Origin: Selenomonadales bacterium
GTDB lineage: Bacteria > Bacillota > Negativicutes > Sporomusales > UBA7701
NCBI GenBank assembly: GCA_029976065.1
Contig: JARKNV010000002.1
Location: 124,001-188,000 of the forward strand
Length of the DNA: 64,000 nt
Direction of reading: 5' to 3'
Position numbers and translations under genes: made by a program
The notes under the pieces: model-generated
Seen by the model: the letters and a program-made list of their open reading frames with translations, nothing else
What the model was told of the DNA's origin: nothing
Databases searched by the model: none
Shown: positions 7,826-17,351 of the stretch, piece by piece
Position numbering within the stretch: the first letter of the stretch is position 1
Layout of the letters: every line of letters starts with the position of its first letter

Positions 7826-8599
7826 ATGCTTATACCCCTGCTGGAACGCATAGGCCGCCAAGTTATCGATGTCCTCGAACATACCGGCCAGGTCGTGTTG
7901 CTGGTCGGGCAGACGGTTGCGAGCCTCAGACGCTCGCCCCACCCGGGGCACGTTCTGCGGCAGATGGCCCATCTGGGGGTCGATTCTCTGCCGATCGTTG
8001 CCCTCACCATGCTGTTCACCGGCATGGTCATGACGGTGCAGATCGCCCACGAATTCATCAAATACGGGGCCCAGTCGTCTGTTGGCGGGGTGGTGGCGAT
8101 CGCGGTGGGCCGCGAACTGTCGCCGGTGCTGACCGGCGTTGTGGCGGCCGGTCGCGTCGGCGCCGCCATAACGGCCGAGATCGGTTCGATGAAGGTTACC
8201 GAACAGATCGACGCCCTGCGGGTGATGGCGACCAACCCGGTCGCCTATCTGGTAGTGCCGCGGTTGATCGCGTGCGTTTTCATGCTGCCGATCCTCGTGA
8301 TTTTCGCCGACATGATCGGCACGGTCGGCGGGTACCTGGTCGCCACGCTTTACGCTGGCATCAACTCCTTCACCTTTCTTAATTCGGTCAAAGTGTTCAC
8401 CGTTGTAAACGATGTGACCGGCGGCCTCGTCAAAAGCATGTTCTTCGGCGCCATTATCGCGATTATCGGCTGCTACAAGGGGCTGACGACCGCCGAAGGG
8501 GCCGAGGGCGTAGGCAAGGCCACGACGGGCTCGGTGGTTACCTCGATGATCTTGATTTTCATCAGCAATTATTTCTTGTCGCTGATTTTGTACCGCTAG
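7826..8599 (+). CDS. mlaE: MlaE-family phospholipid ABC transporter permease
   Basis: MlaE is the inner-membrane permease of the Mla lipid transporter that moves phospholipids between inner and outer membranes. The 257-residue product shows the family blocks [40 protein letters not shown] and [20 protein letters not shown]. It continues with [15 protein letters not shown] and several hydrophobic helices. ATG 7826 has AGAGG about 9 nt upstream and gives the normal length. An in-frame TTG at 7769 has no SD. MlaF and MlaD follow at 10 bp and with an 11-bp overlap, making an mlaEFD operon. Confidence 0.95.
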   Translation: MLIPLLERIGRQVIDVLEHTGQVVLLVGQTVASLRRSPHPGHVLRQMAHLGVDSLPIVALTMLFTGMVMTVQIAHEFIKYGAQSSVGGVVAIAVGRELSPVLTGVVAAGRVGAAITAEIGSMKVTEQIDALRVMATNPVAYLVVPRLIACVFMLPILVIFADMIGTVGGYLVATLYAGINSFTFLNSVKVFTVVNDVTGGLVKSMFFGAIIAIIGCYKGLTTAEGAEGVGKATTGSVVTSMILIFISNYFLSLILYR

Positions 8600-8609
8600 G
8601 GGTGGAGCC

Positions 8610-9380
8610 ATGATCAAGCTGGAAAACGTAAGCATGGCCTTCCGCAACAAGCAGGTGCTCGACAACATCAGCCTGGACATCGCCGAAGGCGAAATAATGG
8701 TGATCATCGGCCCCAGCGGCTCTGGCAAGAGCACCATCCTGCGCCTGATGATCGGGCTCCTCAAGCCCTCGGCCGGGGAAATCTGGATCAACGGCCGGGA
8801 AATCTCCCGCGCCAGCGAAGAAGAGCTGAATATCATCCGCCAAAAAATGGGGATGGTCTTTCAATACTCCGCTCTGTTCGATTCGATGACGGTGGGCGAA
8901 AACGTGGCCTTCGGCCTGCGGCAGCACACTGCGCTATCGGAGGAGGAAATAGACCGGGCGGTTCGCCGGCGGCTCAGAATGGTCGGCCTTGCCGGCCAGG
9001 AGGGCGTCATGCCGAGCGAACTGTCGGGGGGCATGAAGAAACGCGTCAGCCTTGCCCGGGCGATCGCCGTCAACCCGCAAATCGTGCTGTACGACGAACC
9101 CACCGCCGGGCTTGACCCGATAATGTCGACAACCATCGACCGCCTGATCTGCAGCACCCGGCGCATCCTCAACGTCACCTCGGTGGTCGTCACCCACCAC
9201 ATGTCGAGCGCCTTCAACATCGCCGACCGGATCGCCATGATCTACGGCGGCCGCATCATCGAAATCGGCACGGTCAGCGAGATCAAGAAATCAGCCAATC
9301 CCATCGTCCAACAGTTCATCCACGGCTGGGCAAGGCCCGGCGAGCTCGTCAAAAGGAGGTCGAGAAAAAGTGAATCTTAG
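8610..9380 (+). CDS. mlaF: MlaF-family ABC transporter ATPase
   Basis: This is the cytoplasmic ATPase that energises MlaE. The 256-residue product has the Walker [10 protein letters not shown] near residue 32, the MlaF-like Q-loop segment [20 protein letters not shown], signature [16 protein letters not shown], Walker [17 protein letters not shown] and the switch [11 protein letters not shown]. The LSGGM(K/R)KR form and the ALFDSMTV context are characteristic of MCE-system ATPases. SD GGGGTGGAG precedes ATG 8610. The C-terminal 11 bp overlap mlaD. Confidence 0.95.
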   Translation: MIKLENVSMAFRNKQVLDNISLDIAEGEIMVIIGPSGSGKSTILRLMIGLLKPSAGEIWINGREISRASEEELNIIRQKMGMVFQYSALFDSMTVGENVAFGLRQHTALSEEEIDRAVRRRLRMVGLAGQEGVMPSELSGGMKKRVSLARAIAVNPQIVLYDEPTAGLDPIMSTTIDRLICSTRRILNVTSVVVTHHMSSAFNIADRIAMIYGGRIIEIGTVSEIKKSANPIVQQFIHGWARPGELVKRRSRKSES

Positions 9381-10647
9381 CACTGAAGCAAAGGTGGGCG
9401 CGATATCGTTGATCGGGCTGTTGCTGCTAGGATATATGATTGTTTATCTCGGCGGCATCTCCTTTGGCGAGAAGGGTTATCCCGTCCAGGTAACATTCAG
9501 CGAGGTCGGGGGCCTCAAAGAGGGCAACGTCGTCCGCTATGCCGGCGTCGACGTCGGCAGGGTGGACTCCGTGCGCGCCGGCGACAAGGGGGTAGAGGTG
9601 CGGCTCAGGATCAACCCCGGCGTCAAGATTCCCGAGGGGGCCAAATTCACCATCGGCACCGACGGCCTGCTCGGCGAAAAATTCATCAACATCGTGCCGC
9701 CGCGGCAAAGCTCGGGTTACTTGCAGCCCGGCGCAAGCGTGGTCGGCGAAGACCCGCGCGGGTTCGATCACCTGGTGAGTTCCGCCGACAGGGCGCTGGC
9801 TGACGTACAAAGACTTGTTCAGTCGCTCAACGAGGTGCTCGGCGACGAGAAGGTCAAGGCGGCGCTGAAGTCAACCGCCCTCAATGCTCGCGACATCACC
9901 GACCGCCTCGGCGAGTTCAGCGCCGCGCTTGCCAGAATGGCCGGCAATAACGAACACGATGTCAGCGCCATGGTCAGCAACCTGCGCGACATGTCCGCCA
10001 ATCTCAAGGATGTCGCGGCCCGGGTCGACAAAATGGTGGCCGCCGTGGACAACAACGGCCAGACGGCCAAAGACCTCAAGGAAACCATCCAGAATCTCAA
10101 GAACACCAGCGTCCGGGTGGAGAAGATCGCCGCTTCCGTGGAAGATATCGTGACCGACCCGGAAACGGCCAAAAATATCAAGGAAACTCTTCGCAATACC
10201 CGGTCGGTCAGCGATAAAGCCAACAAGATGCTGACCAAGATCGAGAACATCAAGGTCGAAACCGGCTTCGAGGTGCTTCATAACGGCCACACCAACAAAT
10301 ATAAAAGCAACGCCGATGTCCGCATCAACACCTCGCCGAACGATTTCGCCGTCATCGGCGTAAGCGGAATCGGCGACAACCAGAAGGCCAACTTCCAGGT
10401 CGGCAAGGGCGACGAGCACTTCGCCGGCCGCGCCGGTGTCGTCGAAGGCAAAGCCGGGATCGGGGCCGACGCCATGCTGGGCAAGCAGCTGCGCCTGTCG
10501 CTTGACGTCTACGACCCGAACGATGTCCGCGTCAAACTCCGCACCCAGTACGAAATAGCGCCGAATACCTTTATCGTTGGCCAAACCGACAGCCTCAACA
10601 AGCAGCCGTCCCAAAACACCTATGTCGGCGTGCGCCATACCTTTTAG
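9370..10647 (+). CDS. mlaD: MlaD-like MCE protein with C-terminal OM-barrel-like domain
   Basis: MCE proteins form the hydrophobic lipid conduit of Mla systems. The 425-residue product has one N-terminal transmembrane helix ([18 protein letters not shown]) and an MCE domain at about 38-115 ([38 protein letters not shown]). A long helical segment follows to about 295, with repeated [16 protein letters not shown] heptads. The last 130 residues or so are alternating and beta-rich, ending TYVGVRHTF with a terminal Phe like an OM barrel signal. E. coli MlaD is about 183 residues. In Veillonella, a Negativicute, MlaD is known to span the envelope with a fused OM barrel; the layout here fits that. 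GTG 9370 has the SD AAAGGAGG. Confidence 0.9.
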   Translation: MNLSTEAKVGAISLIGLLLLGYMIVYLGGISFGEKGYPVQVTFSEVGGLKEGNVVRYAGVDVGRVDSVRAGDKGVEVRLRINPGVKIPEGAKFTIGTDGLLGEKFINIVPPRQSSGYLQPGASVVGEDPRGFDHLVSSADRALADVQRLVQSLNEVLGDEKVKAALKSTALNARDITDRLGEFSAALARMAGNNEHDVSAMVSNLRDMSANLKDVAARVDKMVAAVDNNGQTAKDLKETIQNLKNTSVRVEKIAASVEDIVTDPETAKNIKETLRNTRSVSDKANKMLTKIENIKVETGFEVLHNGHTNKYKSNADVRINTSPNDFAVIGVSGIGDNQKANFQVGKGDEHFAGRAGVVEGKAGIGADAMLGKQLRLSLDVYDPNDVRVKLRTQYEIAPNTFIVGQTDSLNKQPSQNTYVGVRHTF

Positions 10648-10654
10648 AATGGTG

Positions 10655-10684
10655 TTGACAGCACCCTGTTTCAAACACTATAAT
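10655..10684 (+). promoter_or_regulatory. Sigma-A promoter for the tolC-like gene
   Basis: A perfect TTGACA (10655-10660) and a perfect TATAAT (10679-10684) are separated by 18 bp. It lies just after the mlaD stop, so the TolC-like gene can be expressed apart from mlaEFD. It also shows that an upstream ATG at 10683 is not the start. Confidence 0.85.
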
Positions 10685-10778
10685 GAGAATTGGAACTGAC
10701 TATCCAGTCAATTGCCTGAAAAATGGAAACCGTCCATGCGGCGAAAGCCACGCTACATACGGTTCAGGAGGAGTAACC

Positions 10779-12077
10779 ATGACGCATCAGTTGATAGGAA
10801 AGAAAAGCCTGGCCCTGGCGGTCGCTTGCGGCTACATGCTGCTGAGCGCCGTTGCTTTCGCGGCGCCTGTGGAACTGTCGCTCGAGGACAGCATCAACTT
10901 GGCGCTGCAGAACAACCCGACGCTGAAAATCGCCGTGTCCGAACAGGACAAGGCCTCTTGGGCGCTTAGGGAAGCCCAGGCCGGGCAAGGTCCCACCCTC
11001 GGCTTCGAGCATCGGGATGCGCGGGCAAAATCAGCCCCGTCGACAATCAACCCCACTCCTACGCCCACCAACGACTTCAACAACACCGTCAGACTATCGC
11101 TGCCGTTGTACAGCGGCGGGAAAGTCGACGGCGCCATCGGCCAGGCCAAATACGGTCTCAAGTCAGCCGACCTCGGCGTTGCCGAAACCAGGCAACAGCT
11201 GAAACTGGACGCTACGACCGCCTATTTCAACCTGCTGCAGACCCGCAACCTGCTCCAGGTGAGGCAGGAGTCGGTCGACAACCTCGCCGCCCACCTGAAG
11301 AACGTCCAGGCCCAGTACGACGTCGGCACGGTCGCCAAATCGGACGTGCTCAGGTCCGAGGTCGAACTGGCCGACGCCCAGCAAAACCTTATAATCGCCC
11401 AGAACAACTACGATCTCGCGATGGCCAACCTCAACAATGTCGTCGGCCTGCCGCTCGACACCGACATCAAGCTCAAGGAAGAGCTGAAATACGAACAATC
11501 GAAACTGACCCTCAACGACGGCGTCAAGTTCGCTATGCAGTACCGGCCGGACATACTGCAGGCCGAATATAGCCTGCAGGGGGCCAAGGAAGGGGTCAAG
11601 GTAGCCCGCAGCGGCTTTCTGCCCGCCGTTTCGCTCGTCGGCTCCAACAACTGGACCGACGACAGATTTCCCGGCAGCAAGAACAGCAACTGGTCGGTCT
11701 ATGTGACCGCATCGCTGACCCTGTTCGATACCAACCTCACCCTCTCCAAGGTCAAGGAGGCGGAGTCCAGCGTGGTCAAGGCGGACCAGCAGTACCGCCA
11801 GACGAAGGATAATGTCTCCCTCGAGGTGCGCCAAAGCTATCTCAGCATGAAGGAGGCCGAAAAGCGCATCGACACCAGCAAGGTGGCGGTCGCCAAGGCG
11901 GAGGAAGATTTCAGCATCGCCCAGGTCCGTTATAACGCCGGCGTCGGCACAAACCTCGACGTCATCGACGCCCAGCTGGCGCTGGCCCAGGCCAAAACAA
12001 ACTACATCCAGGCGCTGTACGATTATAATACCAGCAAGGCCAAACTCGACAAGGCCATGGGTGTAACCGTAAACTGA
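10779..12077 (+). CDS. TolC-family outer membrane channel
   Basis: TolC proteins are OM trimers with a long periplasmic helical barrel that serve efflux and type I secretion. The 432-residue product has a signal peptide (residues 8-28), then VELSLEDSINLALQNNPTL, the usual mature start. Two repeated helical halves follow, with motifs LPLYSGGKVDGAIGQAKYG, TTAYFNLLQTRNLLQV, YDVGTVAKSDVLRSEVELA, and in the second half LTLFDTNLTLSKVKEA, YNAGVGTNLDVIDAQLALA. ATG 10779 follows AGGAGGAGTAACC. No membrane-fusion protein or RND pump is adjacent. Its position after mlaEFD and before tamB hints at a link with lipid transport, but that is inference. Confidence 0.9.
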   Translation: MTHQLIGKKSLALAVACGYMLLSAVAFAAPVELSLEDSINLALQNNPTLKIAVSEQDKASWALREAQAGQGPTLGFEHRDARAKSAPSTINPTPTPTNDFNNTVRLSLPLYSGGKVDGAIGQAKYGLKSADLGVAETRQQLKLDATTAYFNLLQTRNLLQVRQESVDNLAAHLKNVQAQYDVGTVAKSDVLRSEVELADAQQNLIIAQNNYDLAMANLNNVVGLPLDTDIKLKEELKYEQSKLTLNDGVKFAMQYRPDILQAEYSLQGAKEGVKVARSGFLPAVSLVGSNNWTDDRFPGSKNSNWSVYVTASLTLFDTNLTLSKVKEAESSVVKADQQYRQTKDNVSLEVRQSYLSMKEAEKRIDTSKVAVAKAEEDFSIAQVRYNAGVGTNLDVIDAQLALAQAKTNYIQALYDYNTSKAKLDKAMGVTVN

Positions 12078-12086
12078 CAACCACGC

Positions 12087-12119
12087 GAGGCCGGGGCAGC
12101 AGCTCCGGCCTCTGTTTCG
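12087..12119 (+). terminator. Probable terminator after the tolC-like gene
   Basis: Stem GAGGCCGGGGC (12087-12097) pairs with GCTCCGGCCTC (12102-12112) with one wobble and a 4-nt loop. The tail TGTTTCG is only weakly T-rich, so termination may be partial. Confidence 0.6.
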
Positions 12120-12313
12120 ACCGCCCGCCGGGAACGCGGTGCTCCGTCCCGGGCACGGTAACGCAGAAAAATATTGGCGAATAACCCACACATTTCCGGA
12201 GATAATACGAGGCGTGCATTGTCTGAATTTTATTACCAGCGTTTAATTAAAAGGAAGGCTTTCGCCCGCGTCGAAAATAGTCTAAGATCACGATTATGAT
12301 GCGGGAGGCTCAT

Positions 12314-15300
12314 ATGCGGCAAAAAGCCATAGTACTGGCTGTAGTGGCTTTGGTGGTTGCCAGTGTGGCCGGCGCTTATATATTTAATAAGAGCCAAACC
12401 GTCATGTCCGAGGTTAGCGGCAAGCTGGAAACCGAGTTGACCAAGGCGCTGGGAAGCCCTGTCTCGGTAAAAGGCCTTGAGATAACGTCGCTCAACAGGG
12501 TATTGCTACATGACGTCATCATACGCGACGACCGCGGCCAGCCGATCGCGGCGGGGGAAAAGGTGACGGTCACGTACAGTCCGCTGGCGATATTGCGGGG
12601 CGTGGCGGCCGTGGAAGCGGTCAGCGAACTGCTGCTTGAGGAGCCGCAGATTTATCTCGACCGCCGGGCGGACGGCCAGTGGAATATCGATGACCTGCTC
12701 GACAAAACCCGTTCGGGTGACTCGTCCTTCGGCGGCAAGATCGCCATCCGCAAGGGGACAGTTACCGTTGCTATGCCGGAGGGGCGCTGGCAGCTCGGCA
12801 ATATTGACGCTGATTTCGATTTTGCCGCCAAACCGGACATAGCCCTGCGGCTTACTGCCGAATACAAGGGAGCGCCGCTTGAACTGGCCGGCCGGGTCAG
12901 CAGCGAAGGATCGAGCATACTGGCCGCCGGCGCCACCAACCTGGAGCTTGACGGGCTGGAAGCTTTGCTGCCGGCAGGGTTGGCGACCAAACCGGCCGGA
13001 GGCCGTCTCGCCCAGGCGCAGGTGATACTGCGGCGTGACAAAGGCGAAATAACTTACGCCGGCGAGGCCAAACTTGACGGCGTCAATATCGACGTCGCCG
13101 GCCTGGCGGTGACGGGGGCCCGCGGCAGCGTAGCCTTCAGCGATAAACAGGTATTTTTTTTCCCGCTTTCCGCCAAGATTTACGGCCAGGACATCGAAGT
13201 GCGGGGAAAAATCGCCATTGACGGCGCTGTGCCGGTGCTCGGCCTGACGGTCAGCGCCCGTGATTTCGATCCGGCAGCCTTGGGCAGCGCTCTTCCCATC
13301 AGCGGGCCGGTGTCTTTCACGGCCGTCATCGCCGGTTCTCCCGCCCAACCGGTAATCAGCCTCAATGCCGATATGTTTGGCGGCAAGATTAGCGGCACAG
13401 GCACCTTCGTGTCCGACAAGCGGGAATACAACCTGGCGGTTAACGGCCGAGGCCTCGATCTGTCCGCCCTACCCGGCTTAGGGGTAAGCCTGGCCGGTCG
13501 CGGCGATATCGATTTGCGTCTGGCGGGGAAGGATAATCTGGCCTTCGCGCAGATTGCCGGCTCGGTGCAGGCTGTGGCGGGAAGAATCGAGGGCATCCCT
13601 TTTGCGACCCTGTCCGCCGGCTTTTCCAAGGCGGGCAACAGACTGGCGGTCGACTACATAACCATGGAGTTCCCGGGTTCCGGTGTGCTGACCGCCAGCG
13701 GATCGGCGGATAACGGCCAGCTGGCCTTGACCTTCTTCGGCCAGGGAGTGCCGCTCGACATCCTGGCGGCTCAGGCCGGGGGGATCGACCTTGCCGGACG
13801 GGCCGACGCATCCGGGAGGGTGGACGGTACAGCCGACGCCCCGCGACTGTCGGCCAGCTTTACGGTCTATGACGGCCGGGCTCTTTATCAGCCCTTCGCC
13901 CTCGCCAAAGGCAACCTGACAGTCACCCGCGACACCCTTACCCTCGAAGGGGTGGAAGCGCAAAACGGCGTCACCAGGCACGTGGTCAACGGCAGCGTCG
14001 GTCTTACCGGCGATCACCGGCTTAACTTAACCGTCGCCACCCGCCAGGCGAGAGCCGAAAATCTCGTAAAACTTATTATGCCTGGTGAGCAACTGACCGG
14101 CAACGTCGACAACGACGTAACGATAACCGGCCCAATGGCGTCAGCCTCGGCCGAGGGCAGGCTCAGGCTGACCGAGGGCAGTTTCCGCGGCCAGCTTATC
14201 GCCCGGGCCGAAGGTAATTATCGCCGCCAGAGCGGAACCACCGAGTTTCGTGATTTCGTCGTCAATTCGCTCAATGCCGAGGTCCGCTTCGCCGGCACCA
14301 TCTCCGCCGCCGGCAACCTTAATATCGACGTGGCGGCAAAGGATATCGACCTTGCGACCCTCCATTTCAATTATCCCTATCCGGTGTCCGGCCGGGCCCA
14401 TTTCGCCGGCCGCCTGACCGGAACTTCCGCGGCTCCGGTGTTCAGCGGCGAAATCACTTCCCAAAGCCTGAAGCTAAACGGCCAGGAACTCACCGGCATC
14501 AACGGCGAAATCAGCGTGGACAGCGAACAACTTGCGGTACCGAATTTCGGGTTTTCGCAGGGTGAAGGCAAATTCTCCTTCTCCGGCGGAATCGGCTTTG
14601 CGGCCGGCACGTTATACGGCGATCTGAACGCCCAAAACGGCAGTGTTGCCGGACTGCTCGCCATCCTCAACATTCCGGCCAAAGACATCGAGGGCCGCCT
14701 CGACGGCCACATCACCTTGGGCGGTACCGTAACCAAGCCGAATATGTGGCTGACAGGCACGCTCACCAAGGGCAAGATCAAGAACTACCCCCTGGACAAC
14801 ATCGAGGCCGACATCGCCCTCAACAACAATGTTGTCACGATCAACCGCTTTTTCGCCAAGCAGGGCGACGGAGTGCTGGCGGCCCAGGGCACGGCCGCGA
14901 TGGGGGGCCCGCTTGATATCGAGGTAAGCGGCCGGGGGCTTGATGCCGGACTTCTGACCGCCTGGCTCGATTCGACGGTCGATGCCCGTGGCAAGCTCAC
15001 CTTCACTGCCCAGGTCACAGGAACGTCATACAGCCCCCACGCCGCCATGTCGCTGGAGATAAACGGCGGCGGCGTGGCCAACGCCACCTTCGATGCCCTG
15101 TATGGGTTGTTCATTCTCGACAAAGGCAGCATCCACGTCAACCAGCTGATGTTTACGAAGGGGCCGCACCGGGCCAGCGCCTACGGCACCATCCCCCTGG
15201 CCGCCCTCAACCGCGAGGGCCGGGCCCAGGCTACCGTCGCCGACCAGATGGACTTAAAAGTGCGCCTGGAACAGGCTGACCTGAGCATCCTTCCCCTGCT

Positions 15301-16546
15301 GACCGACGAAGTGGCCTGGGCCTCCGGCGCAACAAAAGGCGAAGTGACGATCGGGGGCACGCTGGCGCAACCGCTCTTGCACGGCAGCATCGTCATAAAG
15401 GATGGCACCGTCAAACTGAAGCCGCTGGCCGACCCGATTCAAAAAGTTGGGGTTGATATTCAGTTCGAAGGTGATAAAATTAATATAATAACCTTTGATG
15501 GAAGCATGGGCGGCGGGTCGTACCGCTTAAGCGGTACGGCCTCTATCAACGGTTTGGCTCTCGCCGATTACCGCCTGCTACTCGTGCTGGACAAGCTGGG
15601 CGTAAACCACAAGTATTTCAAAGGGCCGCTCGAAGGAACGCTGACCCTGAATTCCGGCAACGGGAAACCGGTCCTGGGCGGGCAACTCATTTTCGACAGC
15701 ACGACGATCAATGTGCCCCTGGTGCCCGAGTTTTCGCCCACAGGCCTCGACATAGGCCTGGATCTGGAGATTGTCGCCGCCAAAAAGGTGAGACTGTTCA
15801 ACCCCTACTTCTATGACCTGTTGGTGGAAGGCAAGGCTCAGTTCGCCGGTTCGACGGCGGCACCCAGGACATCCGGCAGCTTCAGCGTCGTCCGGGGCAC
15901 GGTAAACTACCTGCGCACCCAGTTCAAGGTCGACACCGGCCGCGCCGACTTCGTCCGCCACAGATCGTTCCTGCCGGTCGTTAGGCTTTCCGCTGAGACC
16001 AAGCTGGAATACACCAGAGTCAAACTGGCGGTTAACGGACCGCCGGACGCGATGGAATTTCACCTCAGCTCCGAACCGGCGATGAACCAGCAGCAGATAC
16101 TGTCGCTTCTCACGCTTCGCAGCCGTTACTCCGATAAGCAAAGCGCGGGGGACAGCAGCCGGGATACGGGCCTGGGCCGTGACGAGTTTATGGGCCTGCT
16201 TGACGCGGGGCTGCAGATGACCTTCGTAGCCGAAGCAGAGGGTGCTTTCCGCAATTCCTTCGGACTTGACGAATTCCGCCTTGTGCGCGACACTCTTCCC
16301 AGCGAGACAAATGTGAACGGCAAGAGCAACAGGGCGTCGACGTCAGCCCTCGACCGGGAAGTATACAACATCGAAATAGGCAAATACGTTACCGACAGGC
16401 TGTTCATCAGCTATACGATCGGAGTCGACCATCAGGAGACAAGCGCCCTGATCCGCTACGACCTAAACCGCCGGTTCAGCATAACCGGGGCGGTGGACGA
16501 GTATCGCCGCCAGCGGCTGGGCGTAGAGGCCAGGTTTAATTTCTAA
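12314..16546 (+). CDS. tamB: TamB-family translocation/assembly (lipid-bridge) protein
   Basis: TamB is an AsmA-like protein anchored in the inner membrane that spans the periplasm as a hydrophobic groove and carries phospholipids to the OM. The 1410-residue product has one N-terminal helix (IVLAVVALVVASVAGAYIF), long beta-repeat regions rich in GxxxLxxxG and DIDVAAKDIDLATL motifs, and the conserved C-terminal TamB domain. That domain includes VNYLRTQFKVDTGRADF, LSSEPAMNQQQILSLL, and an end EYRRQRLGVEARFNF with a terminal Phe. ATG 12314 is chosen because GGGAGG lies 5-6 nt upstream; ATG 12296 and 12299 have no SD. No tamA is present; bamA lies downstream and is the likely partner. Confidence 0.92.
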   Translation: MRQKAIVLAVVALVVASVAGAYIFNKSQTVMSEVSGKLETELTKALGSPVSVKGLEITSLNRVLLHDVIIRDDRGQPIAAGEKVTVTYSPLAILRGVAAVEAVSELLLEEPQIYLDRRADGQWNIDDLLDKTRSGDSSFGGKIAIRKGTVTVAMPEGRWQLGNIDADFDFAAKPDIALRLTAEYKGAPLELAGRVSSEGSSILAAGATNLELDGLEALLPAGLATKPAGGRLAQAQVILRRDKGEITYAGEAKLDGVNIDVAGLAVTGARGSVAFSDKQVFFFPLSAKIYGQDIEVRGKIAIDGAVPVLGLTVSARDFDPAALGSALPISGPVSFTAVIAGSPAQPVISLNADMFGGKISGTGTFVSDKREYNLAVNGRGLDLSALPGLGVSLAGRGDIDLRLAGKDNLAFAQIAGSVQAVAGRIEGIPFATLSAGFSKAGNRLAVDYITMEFPGSGVLTASGSADNGQLALTFFGQGVPLDILAAQAGGIDLAGRADASGRVDGTADAPRLSASFTVYDGRALYQPFALAKGNLTVTRDTLTLEGVEAQNGVTRHVVNGSVGLTGDHRLNLTVATRQARAENLVKLIMPGEQLTGNVDNDVTITGPMASASAEGRLRLTEGSFRGQLIARAEGNYRRQSGTTEFRDFVVNSLNAEVRFAGTISAAGNLNIDVAAKDIDLATLHFNYPYPVSGRAHFAGRLTGTSAAPVFSGEITSQSLKLNGQELTGINGEISVDSEQLAVPNFGFSQGEGKFSFSGGIGFAAGTLYGDLNAQNGSVAGLLAILNIPAKDIEGRLDGHITLGGTVTKPNMWLTGTLTKGKIKNYPLDNIEADIALNNNVVTINRFFAKQGDGVLAAQGTAAMGGPLDIEVSGRGLDAGLLTAWLDSTVDARGKLTFTAQVTGTSYSPHAAMSLEINGGGVANATFDALYGLFILDKGSIHVNQLMFTKGPHRASAYGTIPLAALNREGRAQATVADQMDLKVRLEQADLSILPLLTDEVAWASGATKGEVTIGGTLAQPLLHGSIVIKDGTVKLKPLADPIQKVGVDIQFEGDKINIITFDGSMGGGSYRLSGTASINGLALADYRLLLVLDKLGVNHKYFKGPLEGTLTLNSGNGKPVLGGQLIFDSTTINVPLVPEFSPTGLDIGLDLEIVAAKKVRLFNPYFYDLLVEGKAQFAGSTAAPRTSGSFSVVRGTVNYLRTQFKVDTGRADFVRHRSFLPVVRLSAETKLEYTRVKLAVNGPPDAMEFHLSSEPAMNQQQILSLLTLRSRYSDKQSAGDSSRDTGLGRDEFMGLLDAGLQMTFVAEAEGAFRNSFGLDEFRLVRDTLPSETNVNGKSNRASTSALDREVYNIEIGKYVTDRLFISYTIGVDHQETSALIRYDLNRRFSITGAVDEYRRQRLGVEARFNF

Positions 16547-16552
16547 GCGGGG

Positions 16553-17209
16553 ATGATTGCCGTGTTGAGCCAGTATCTGGCCGAACTCAGGAAAATAAGG
16601 CTGCTGGGCGCGACCGAGGAAAAGGCGCTGTGGGCAGCCTACAAGGAAACCGGCGATCTCGACAGCCGCCGGCGGATCATCGAGCATTATCAGCCGCTGG
16701 TCTTCAAGGTCGCTCTCCGCTGGAAAGCCGACGACTCAGCGATCATGGACATTATCCAGGAGGGCACCGTCGGCCTCATCGAGGCGGTTGAAAGCTTCGA
16801 CCACACGCGCGGTGTGGCGTTCAGCCTGTATGCCTTCCACCGCATCCGCGGCCGTATCGTAAACTTCCTTACCCGTGAGGGCAAAGCGAACTGGCTGTAT
16901 ATCGACAGCCCCCTCGAGGAGGAAGGCGACCTGACTCTGGGCGATGCCTTGATGGACGGGGCGCCGGCGGTGGCTGTCCAGGCAGAGCGCAATTTCCTGG
17001 TGGAACAGGTCCGCGGCGCCCTCGGGCGGCTGCCGACCAACGAACAGCTCGTGCTGTCAGGCATGTACCTGGAAGAGCGCGAGCCAAGACAGCTGGCGGA
17101 GTCGCTCGACATGAGCATTTCGCATGTTTACCGGCTTCACAAGCAAGGGATACGCAGAGCGCGGGGCTTATTATCACGTCTTATGCAGGACATGAAAAAC
17201 TCATTGTAA
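16553..17209 (+). CDS. Sigma-70 family RNA polymerase sigma factor
   Basis: The roughly 218-residue product has a region 1.2-like start (LSQYLAELRKIRLL) and region 2 (IIEHYQPLVFKVALRW, IMDIIQEGTVGLIEAVESF, FSLYAFHRIRGRIVNFL). Region 4 carries a helix-turn-helix (LGRLPTNEQLVLSGMYL, LAESLDMSISHVYRLHKQGI). Size and domains suit a group 3 (FliA/SigK-like) factor, not the short ECF type, because region 2 keeps a YAFHRIRGRI-type segment and a spacer of about 55 residues precedes region 4. The start is undecided: ATG 16553 has the GGGG run too close, and GTG 16562 is better spaced from it. It lies 6 bp after tamB and 142 bp before a one-pass membrane protein. It may control OM genes, which is untested. 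Confidence 0.85.
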   Translation: MIAVLSQYLAELRKIRLLGATEEKALWAAYKETGDLDSRRRIIEHYQPLVFKVALRWKADDSAIMDIIQEGTVGLIEAVESFDHTRGVAFSLYAFHRIRGRIVNFLTREGKANWLYIDSPLEEEGDLTLGDALMDGAPAVAVQAERNFLVEQVRGALGRLPTNEQLVLSGMYLEEREPRQLAESLDMSISHVYRLHKQGIRRARGLLSRLMQDMKNSL

Positions 17210-17351
17210 AGAAAAAAGGCTGAAAGAGGGAGAATACGGGAGATATTACCCTATAATACTCAAGAAACGCCGTATTTTCGCCTCCCAGGAGCGACCAGAA
17301 TCTGGCCTCTTCCCATGACTATATATTGTGGCTATAATAGGAGTGGTGGAA

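Noticed and set aside
10683..10778. Upstream ATG extending the TolC-like protein
   Set aside because: It lies inside a perfect TATAAT and before any plausible transcript start; the real start has AGGAGG and gives a signal peptide at once.
17333..17338. TATAAT just before the one-pass membrane protein gene
   Set aside because: No -35 at the right spacing and transcripts starting there would lack the SD.
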